Source: JAJPJE01 sp963848375
GTDB taxonomy: Bacteria; Acidobacteriota; Terriglobia; Terriglobales; Acidobacteriaceae
NCBI GenBank assembly: GCA_963848375.1
Contig: CAWKDK010000016.1
Span: 124,001 to 188,000, forward strand
Direction: 5' to 3'
DNA: 64,000 nt
Of the stretch, positions 16,522 to 22,918 are shown one piece after another (the stretch's first letter is position 1; each line of letters begins with the position of its first letter). Made by a program: the position numbers and the translations under genes. The notes beneath the pieces are model-generated. The model was not told the DNA's origin. It ran no database searches and saw only the letters and a program-made list of their open reading frames with translations.

Positions 16522-17604
16522 ATGAAGAGCGGAATTATCGGCCTGCCACAGGTAGGCAAATCATCTTTATTCAAGATTCTGACGAAGGCGCAAGTTTCGG
16601 AGCGGGCGAATCCGCGCGAAGCGCATCTCGGAGTGGCGACTGTCCCGGACGATCGACTCGATCGGCTGGCCGCGCTCTACAACCCGAAGAAGACGATACA
16701 TGCGACGATCCAGTATGTGGACGTGGCGGCAATCGGTCAGGAAGCGCTGAAAGCGGCGGATTACCTGGGCAATTTGCGACAGGTCGATTCACTGACACAC
16801 GTGGTGCGGACTTTCGACGATCCGTCGATCCCGCACGCGGCGGGAGATATCGATCCGATTCGCGATATCAAGAACGTTGAGTTTGACCTGATGGTGAGCG
16901 ATCTGGGGCAGATCGAAAAGCGGCTGGAGCGGCTGGAAAAAGATCTGAAGAAGATGCGTTCGGCAGATCTCGAAAAAGAAAACGACCTCCTGAAGCGCGC
17001 GAAAGCTTTCCTGGAAACGGAGAAGCCGTTGCGCGAGATGGAGATGACGAAAGAGGACAAGAAGCTGCTGCGCGGTTTCATGTTCCTGAGCGAGAAACCA
17101 ATTCTGTACGTGCTGAACATCAGCGAGAGCACCGACCTGGGCAAAGATCTGGAAGGGGCAGTGACGAAGTTTGGGTTGACGGAGATTGCCGCAAAGCCGA
17201 ACACAGGAGCGACCGCAGTCTGCGGCAAGGTGGAAGCGGAACTTGCGGATATGAGCGACGAAGATGCGGCGGAGTTTCTGTCGAGCTACAACCTGACGGA
17301 GAGCGGACTGTCGCGACTGATTCGCAAAACATACGAACTGCTGGGGCTGATCTCGTTCCTGACCGTTGGCGAAGACGAGTGTCGCGCGTGGACGATCAAT
17401 CGTGGAATGCGCGCAGTGGAAGCTGCAGGGGCGATTCATAGCGATCTGGAGAAGCATTTCATTCGCGCGGAAACGATCCATTGGGACAAGTTGCTGGAGG
17501 CGGGATCGGAAGCTGTGGCGCGTTCACAGGGTACGCTGCGCCTGGAAGGCAAGGAATACATCGTGCAGGACGGCGACGTGATGCACATTCGGCATAGCGG
17601 TTGA
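16522..17604 (+). CDS. ychF: YchF/OLA1-family ATPase (redox-regulated, ribosome-associated)
   Basis: 360 aa, normal length. P-loop GLPQVGKSS at residues 7-15, a switch-region DVAAIG, a coiled-coil insertion at ~130-200, and the YchF-type NxxE motif (LNISES), which replaces NKxD and explains ATP preference in this family. The C-terminal TGS-like domain has LLGLISFLTVGEDECRAWTI and ends in GKEYIVQDGDVMHIRHS. It binds ribosomes and affects translation and stress tolerance in other bacteria. It is a single-gene unit, as usual for ychF when not next to pth. Confidence 0.95.
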   Translation: MKSGIIGLPQVGKSSLFKILTKAQVSERANPREAHLGVATVPDDRLDRLAALYNPKKTIHATIQYVDVAAIGQEALKAADYLGNLRQVDSLTHVVRTFDDPSIPHAAGDIDPIRDIKNVEFDLMVSDLGQIEKRLERLEKDLKKMRSADLEKENDLLKRAKAFLETEKPLREMEMTKEDKKLLRGFMFLSEKPILYVLNISESTDLGKDLEGAVTKFGLTEIAAKPNTGATAVCGKVEAELADMSDEDAAEFLSSYNLTESGLSRLIRKTYELLGLISFLTVGEDECRAWTINRGMRAVEAAGAIHSDLEKHFIRAETIHWDKLLEAGSEAVARSQGTLRLEGKEYIVQDGDVMHIRHSG

Positions 17605-17612
17605 GATTCAAA

Positions 17613-17647
17613 GCCCATACATCCAAAGGCAGGATGTGTGGGGCACC
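17613..17647. repeat. REP-like palindrome, family A copy 2
   Basis: GCCCATACATCC then AAAGGCA then GGATGTGTGGGGCACC, 9 bp after the ychF stop. It shares its outer bases and CCAAAGG loop with 8303-8340, while the stem core is different yet complementary. Confidence 0.6.
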
Positions 17648-17701
17648 CCCCGGCACCCCAGCTTTTATTTTCATCTGCGAAGCTGGTACTCTGCTGATTC
17701 C

Positions 17702-18433
17702 ATGCATCCGATCGCGCTTAGCCTGATTCTTGGAGTTACGGCTGCCGCGGCCAATATTTTTGGCGGCGCGGTCATCGTGCAGCGCAGCTGGGATCGGCGC
17801 TTTCTGCGCTACTTCATGGCTCTGGGTGCGGGCTTCATGCTGGCAACGTCGATGTCAGAGATGGTGCCCCAGAGCATCGAATTGCGCGGCGGGCGAGCCG
17901 GCTTTCTCATTTTGATCGGATACCTGATCGTTCACTTTTTCGAACACACGGTCAGTCCGCATTTTCATTTTGGCGAAGAGACACACGAAGAAGAATTTCT
18001 TCACCACCACAAAACTAATTCCGTGCTCGCGGGTCTGTTGATCCATACATTCTTCGACGGGGTCGCGATCGCGTCGGGGTTTATCGTTTCCAACTGGCTC
18101 GGGTGGATCATTTTCATTGCAGTCTTTCTGCACAAGGTACCCGAAGGTTTCACAGTAGCATCGGTAATGCTCGCGGGCGGGAGAAGCAAGGCGTTCGCAT
18201 GGGGATCTTCGATTCTCCTCGGAGCAGCGACTCTGCTTGGAGTGATGACGATGGCAGTCACCAAGCAGGCAGTCGGGGTGGGATTACCTATTTCGGCGGG
18301 GGTGACGATCTATGTAGCGGCTTCAGACTTGATTCCAGAGGTCAACCGCGAGCCCGGCATCGCAATGGCCCTGCTTGTGTTTATCGGCGTTGGCCTGATG
18401 TTTTTTCTCGACGCCTTTTTTCACATTCATTAA
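17702..18433 (+). CDS. ZIP-family divalent metal transporter
   Basis: 243 aa, seven to eight predicted transmembrane helices. A His/Glu-rich cytoplasmic loop (SPHFHFGEETHEEEFLHHHK) separates the N- and C-terminal halves, as in ZIP proteins. The binuclear metal-site helices are present: LLIHTFFDGVAIASGF (H..D) and FLHKVPEGFTVA (HK.PEG). It probably imports Zn, Fe or a related metal. The ATG at 17702 gives an N-terminal membrane helix directly; the frame upstream of it runs through a repeat. It stands alone; metal specificity is unknown. Confidence 0.88.
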   Translation: MHPIALSLILGVTAAAANIFGGAVIVQRSWDRRFLRYFMALGAGFMLATSMSEMVPQSIELRGGRAGFLILIGYLIVHFFEHTVSPHFHFGEETHEEEFLHHHKTNSVLAGLLIHTFFDGVAIASGFIVSNWLGWIIFIAVFLHKVPEGFTVASVMLAGGRSKAFAWGSSILLGAATLLGVMTMAVTKQAVGVGLPISAGVTIYVAASDLIPEVNREPGIAMALLVFIGVGLMFFLDAFFHIH

Positions 18434-18478
18434 CGTTCAACGTCTTCTGCAAGCCGTAAAATACGTCTAACATTCTTT

Positions 18479-18949
18479 ATGAGTACTACTCCTCATCGGG
18501 CTGTGGACAGCAAGCAACGACAAGTAGACGCGGAGATTGCAGAACAGCTCGCCCCGCCGCGGGAAGGCAAGTTGTTTCGGTCTTACTGGGGCATTGCGCT
18601 CCTGTCTTTGCTGTTTGCTGTGTTCGTGTTCGTACTGGGATTCGGCCTCGACTGGATGATGTTGTATAAGGATGACTCGATCCGGCAAACGATCGAATTC
18701 TCCGACGCCGTGTCTGCCCTTATTTGCGGGTTTGTCTTCTTACTTTTTCTGCGGCTGTACCGCCAGCAACGTGCGATGCTGCGTCAGCGAGTGGAAGTGA
18801 TCGCCAACATGAATCATCATGTGCGGAACGCACTTCAGGTGATTGAGTTCAACTCCTATTCGACGTCGGACCAGGAGAAACTCGGGGCGATCAAAAGCAG
18901 CGTGAATCGGATTCAGTGGGCATTGCGGGAATTGCTGCCGAAGCTGTAG
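18479..18949 (+). CDS. Small membrane protein with a HisKA_2-like dimerisation helix
   Basis: 156 aa. A polar N-terminus (1-35) is followed by two transmembrane helices (~37-60 and ~77-94) and a cytoplasmic helical tail. The tail carries NMNHHVRNALQVIEF with His113/His114. This looks like the H-box of HisKA_2/HWE kinases (consensus E-H-R-x-x-N-x-L-Q-x-I). No ATP-binding domain follows; the protein ends about 35 residues later. It could be a stand-alone phosphotransfer or dimerisation module, or a remnant of a larger kinase. The gene stands alone. Similarity is by motif only. Confidence 0.6.
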   Translation: MSTTPHRAVDSKQRQVDAEIAEQLAPPREGKLFRSYWGIALLSLLFAVFVFVLGFGLDWMMLYKDDSIRQTIEFSDAVSALICGFVFLLFLRLYRQQRAMLRQRVEVIANMNHHVRNALQVIEFNSYSTSDQEKLGAIKSSVNRIQWALRELLPKL

Positions 18950-18973
18950 AAGCAAGTGGCTAGTGGTTGGAAA

Positions 18974-19106
18974 GCAGTCTTGCCTGCCCCCTCTAACTGC
19001 AGATCCCTCGCTGCGCTCGTGATGACAAAAAAGAAACCCACTCGCAGTCTTGCCTGTCCCCTCCTGACTCCAGATCCCTCGCTCCGCTCGTGATGACAAA
19101 AAAGAA
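18974..19106 (-). repeat. Two direct copies of a ~62-bp interspersed repeat
   Basis: Copies at 18974-19035 and 19044-19106 share GCAGTCTTGCCTG(C/T)CCCCT and AGATCCCTCGCT(G/C)CGCTCGTGATGAC, ending in AAAAAAGAA. Read on the minus strand this is TTTGTCATCACGAGCG...GAGGGATCT, the same kind of element as at 3604-3654. They fill the gap between two convergent genes. Confidence 0.8.
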
Positions 19107-19128
19107 CAACTAACAACCGACAACTGTT

Positions 19129-20367
19129 TTATTCCACCTGGTGTTTGGCGGTGTAGCCTTCACGCGCAACTACCTGGTATTTCAGGTTCTTTCCTTTTTG
19201 ATCGTGAATCTCCAGCGGACCACCGTTGGGGGCAACCACTTCCACCTTCAGCTTGCGATAGGTTCCGTCCAAGGCCGCATTAGTTGGGTGGTACGTGATG
19301 ACGTACTGATTGCGGATGTCACCAGCAATGTCGCGGAACATTTCCGGGAGTTCACCCTGGAAGCGCGGATGGTACCAGCGGCCACCCGTCATTTTGGCAA
19401 AGGTTTGCATCTCATTGTCACCCTGAAGGAAGTCGAGGTTCCGGATGGAAGCACCCATGCCGCCGCCGCGACTCTCGGCCAAGGTACGCCACAGTTCGCC
19501 AGTACTGATGGTGAAGATCGTCACGTTGGGAGTGCCCTTCACCTTCTTCAGGATCTTGTCCAGGGTAAGCTTGCTGAAAGTGTCGACGCCACTGGAGATC
19601 AAGACTATGTACTTGCGCCCTTCGAGACGGTCCACGCGGTCCAAAGTGTCGTATAAGGCGTCGAAGAGGTTTGTTTCACTGAATCCAGGAATCTGCAGGG
19701 TGCTGATGGCGCCGAAGATCTCGCGCTTATCCTGGGTGAAATCGGTCAGCATGTGGGGCTTCATGTCGTAGGAGACGACAGCTACCCAGTCCTGAGGACG
19801 TAACGTATTGGCGAACTGGTAGGAGGCATTGATCGCGTCGTACATGAAGTAGTAGTTCGTGTAGGCGAACTCGACGAGCAGGACACAGGTGATGGGCGCC
19901 TGGGTCTGGCTGAACTGCGCGACCTGCTGCGGAACTCCGTCTTCGAAAATCTTGAAGTTGTCTTTCTTCAACCCCGGAATAAACTGGCCGTCTTTGGTCA
20001 CGACGCTCACCGGCACTTGCACCTCTGGGACGTCCACGCGGATCGAGAAGTCCGGCATGCCCTCGGGATTCTTGGGCGCAGAAGGAGTACGCTCACGTTC
20101 CGGCGGCGCCTCGTCCTTCTTTTTGGGGATAGCCATCGGGCCGGTGTCTCCTGAGGGCCCGCCGGCTTCGGGCGTCTGATCGCTCGGGGGCGGCGCCTGG
20201 TCGCCGCTATTCGGAGATTGCGACTGGGCGCGAGACAGGGTTGGCGTCAGCGTCGAAATGGCGAAGACTAAAAAGAGAAGAATCGCCAGCCATGTGCGTG
20301 ACGACGAAGGAGCCTGTTTTCGTGCTGCTCGGCTTACAAGTTTCAAATCCGTTGAACCGATCCCCAT
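19129..20367 (-). CDS. Secreted VWFA-domain protein of the acidobacterial type (TIGR03436-like)
   Basis: 412 aa. A signal sequence (LAILLFLVFAISTLTPTLSR) leads into a Pro/Gln/Ser-rich linker and then, from ~residue 110, RVDVPEVQVPVSVVTKDGQF and NFKIFEDGVPQQV, the usual lead-in of this family. The VWA domain follows. Its metal-binding DxSxS is replaced by LLVEFAYTN, so metal-dependent ligand binding is doubtful. The TxD part (SSGVDTFSK) is near normal. The ATG at 20367 was chosen for its GGTGGAG site; two upstream in-frame ATGs would bury the signal peptide. The role is unknown; many paralogues are typical of Acidobacteriota. Confidence 0.85.
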   Translation of the reverse strand: MGIGSTDLKLVSRAARKQAPSSSRTWLAILLFLVFAISTLTPTLSRAQSQSPNSGDQAPPPSDQTPEAGGPSGDTGPMAIPKKKDEAPPERERTPSAPKNPEGMPDFSIRVDVPEVQVPVSVVTKDGQFIPGLKKDNFKIFEDGVPQQVAQFSQTQAPITCVLLVEFAYTNYYFMYDAINASYQFANTLRPQDWVAVVSYDMKPHMLTDFTQDKREIFGAISTLQIPGFSETNLFDALYDTLDRVDRLEGRKYIVLISSGVDTFSKLTLDKILKKVKGTPNVTIFTISTGELWRTLAESRGGGMGASIRNLDFLQGDNEMQTFAKMTGGRWYHPRFQGELPEMFRDIAGDIRNQYVITYHPTNAALDGTYRKLKVEVVAPNGGPLEIHDQKGKNLKYQVVAREGYTAKHQVE

Positions 20368-20621
20368 GGGAACTCCACCGCTCCGGATTGGGTTCTTTTG
20401 ACCCATTGCGATTGCTCCGAAAGGGAGCAAGGCAGGGTCCCGCACCAGAATGTCTATGCTAGTATAGAACCTCAAATCCACCATTTTGACTCGATGCTAA
20501 GGCGATCATTTTTTGGCAATTTCCGCTGATCTGGTCGACTGGTGGATCGTATCAGGTTAAGACACAAGACCGATCGCGCTATGGGTCCCACCCCCTGGGA
20601 CTTGAGGTTCACGCCGGTAGT

Positions 20622-22397
20622 ATGAAAAAACTTGCTTGCTTCGTCGCCCTAGTCTTCTCCATTCAGAATTGCTGGTCCGCTCCGCCTGCATTTAAGCCCA
20701 ATGTGCCGATCATGCACCTGTCCGAGGTCCATGCGGGCATGAAGGGCGTGGCCTACACGGTATTCCAGGGCACCCGGCCAGAGCCGATGAACCTGGAAGT
20801 GCTCGGAGTCCTGAAGAACATGAATGGGCCGGACTCCGACGTGATCCTGATTCGCCTGCAGGGAACCAAGCCCGAATACACAGGGGTAGTTGCCGGCATG
20901 AGCGGAAGCCCAGTGTATATAGACGGAAAACTGGTGGGCGCGTTGGCATTCCGGATCGGACAATTTTCGAAAGAGCCGATTGCCGGGGTAACGCCGATTG
21001 AGCAGATGCTGGAAATCAATACGCTCGAGGAGACTTCGGCGAAGCGGCCAGCGACCGCACTTACGCCGGTGGGCGCTCCGGGGCCGGTGAGTAGCGGGCC
21101 TGATGTACAGAATTTCGCGAACCTGATGAAGCCGATGGATACGCCACTGGTGTTCAACGGATTTACGGAAGAGGCGGTGCGCCGGTTCGCTCCGCAATTT
21201 ACGGCGGCAGGGATCACGCCGGTGATGGGAGCCGGTTCAGTAAGCGACGAAAAACAGCCGGAACCGCTGGTGCCGGGTTCGGCGGTGAGTGCCGTACTGG
21301 TGCGCGGCGATTTGAGTATCGCGGCAACCTGCACGGTTACCTATGTCGATCCGGAGCGACTGCTCGCCTGCGGACATCCATTGCTGCAATTCGGCAATGT
21401 CGATATCCCGATGAACAAGGCGCAGGTAGTTGCAACGCTTCCTTCACCGGAGAATGCTTTCAAGATCATCAATACGACCGAGGCTGTGGGCGCTTTCGTG
21501 CAGGACCGGCACACGGGTATTCTTGGCCGCTTCGATCAGACGCCGGACATGATCCCGGTGACGTTGCGCATTCACGGCGTTTCCAATCCGAAGACGTTTC
21601 ACTACGAAGTGTTGAACAATCCGAAGCTGACGCCCGTAGCGATCATGTCGACGGCGTACAGCGTGCTGCAGGGAATCAACGAGTACGGCGAAGATGTAAC
21701 GTACCGGCTGAATGGGCAGATCGATGTGCACGGATATCCTGAGGTCAAGCTGCAGGATATGTTTGCGCCGTCGTCCGACGGCAACGTGCCCACGGCGGCA
21801 GCGCTGGCGATGTCGCTCGGAGATCGATTCGGACGCATCTATGACAATCAGTTCGTGAAACCGAATATTACTGGCGTGGAGCTCGATTTCGACATCCTGA
21901 ATGAGCGGCGCTGGGCGCGGCTGGAGAGCGCGCGTACGGATGTGACGGAAGCGAGGCCGGGCGATCAGATCACGATTGAAGCTGCACTGCGGCCGTATCG
22001 CGGAGAACGGATCGTGCGCCAGCTTCCGATACAGATTCCGACCTCAACGCCGAAAGGGACTTTGCGGATTCTGGTCAGCGACGCCGATACGCTGGATAAG
22101 ATCCGCAAGTCAGCGCGTCCCTTTGCACAGCGGCTCGATCTGGCGTCGACGATCGCGATGCTGAATAAAGAGCGCATCAATGACCGGCTCTATGTTTCGC
22201 TGCTGGAGCAGAATCCAGAGGCGATGGTGCAGGACAAAATCATGCCAACATTGCCACTGTCGGTTATGAACGTGATGGAGGGCATGCGCGGCACACAGGA
22301 CATGGTGGTGCTGGGAGAGTCGTCGGTGGGAGAAGAATCGACGCCCGTGGATTATGTCGTCTCCGGCGCGCAGGTGATTACGATCACGATCAAATGA
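20622..22397 (+). CDS. SpoIVB-type (S55) peptidase-domain secreted protein
   Basis: 591 aa with a signal peptide (1-~19). The S55 core shows HLSEVHAGMKGVAYTVFQGT, then VVAGMSGSPVYIDGKLVGAL, where the Ser in GMSGSP is the expected nucleophile, and later LLACGHPLLQFGNVDIPM. The rest (~300-591) is beta-rich with no recognised domain. In Bacillus, SpoIVB cleaves a signalling partner across the forespore membrane; here no sporulation genes are seen, so another envelope-processing role is inferred. It is divergent from the VWFA gene, with 254 bp between the two starts. Confidence 0.85.
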   Translation: MKKLACFVALVFSIQNCWSAPPAFKPNVPIMHLSEVHAGMKGVAYTVFQGTRPEPMNLEVLGVLKNMNGPDSDVILIRLQGTKPEYTGVVAGMSGSPVYIDGKLVGALAFRIGQFSKEPIAGVTPIEQMLEINTLEETSAKRPATALTPVGAPGPVSSGPDVQNFANLMKPMDTPLVFNGFTEEAVRRFAPQFTAAGITPVMGAGSVSDEKQPEPLVPGSAVSAVLVRGDLSIAATCTVTYVDPERLLACGHPLLQFGNVDIPMNKAQVVATLPSPENAFKIINTTEAVGAFVQDRHTGILGRFDQTPDMIPVTLRIHGVSNPKTFHYEVLNNPKLTPVAIMSTAYSVLQGINEYGEDVTYRLNGQIDVHGYPEVKLQDMFAPSSDGNVPTAAALAMSLGDRFGRIYDNQFVKPNITGVELDFDILNERRWARLESARTDVTEARPGDQITIEAALRPYRGERIVRQLPIQIPTSTPKGTLRILVSDADTLDKIRKSARPFAQRLDLASTIAMLNKERINDRLYVSLLEQNPEAMVQDKIMPTLPLSVMNVMEGMRGTQDMVVLGESSVGEESTPVDYVVSGAQVITITIK

Positions 22398-22399
22398 AG

Positions 22400-22430
22400 A
22401 GGTCCCGCGAGTCAGCGGGACCTTACGCTT
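22400..22430 (+). terminator. Hairpin after the S55 peptidase gene
   Basis: AGGTCCCGC at 22400-22408 pairs with GCGGGACCT at 22415-22423. The T run is poor (TACGCTTCC). It begins 2 bp after the stop codon and could terminate both this gene and the minus-strand remnant. Confidence 0.55.
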
Positions 22431-22486
22431 CCAATTTCTAGCGATTATCAATGATCACCTTTGGGTCGTTCGTGGTTTTGTAAGCT

Positions 22487-22869
22487 CTAAGCACCGCAGT
22501 ACTTGAACTGATTGCTGCCATCGGTACAGATCATTTCTGATGGGTCCGCTGGTGACGCCCACGCCGGCGGGATAACGAAAACCGCGCCAGTGAAACGCGA
22601 CTCTTCAGAGCGCCGATTATTACCTGAACCAATCCGCCTTCACGAACATTACCCTCGTACTGATAATCAATGGTGATGGTCACCTGGTGAGCAGTCAGGT
22701 TAAACTATCGGATCTGATACTTGTTTCCGTAAGACGGTCTCAGTGAGACCGGATCCGGATCGACCATTTCTTCATCGTTCGGATGGTCACGGTCGGCGAT
22801 GTTTGCTTCGGCGGGCAGTTTGAAGACATAGGTTCCTGTCTCCGTAAATGCTTCGATCATCAATTCCAT
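22487..22869 (-). pseudogene. Broken small gene of unknown function
   Basis: An ATG at 22869 with a GAGGAG site opens a 54-codon frame (MELMIEAFTETGTYVFKLPA...) that stops at TAG 22705-22707. The same frame continues after the stop with NLTAHQVTITIDYQYEGNVR. A shift then leads into ESRFTGAVFVIPPAWASPAD and ends KYCGA at 22487. Read together this is one protein of ~125 aa with one nonsense codon and one frame break. It lies 50 bp after the kinase gene on the same strand. No family was recognised; the last part has two Cys. Sequence error is an alternative; the 54-aa product may also be real. Confidence 0.45.
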
Positions 22870-22918
22870 GATGGAGCTCCTCGGATTTGCGTTGGCTGGA
22901 GCCTGGAGCCGGTGGCAG

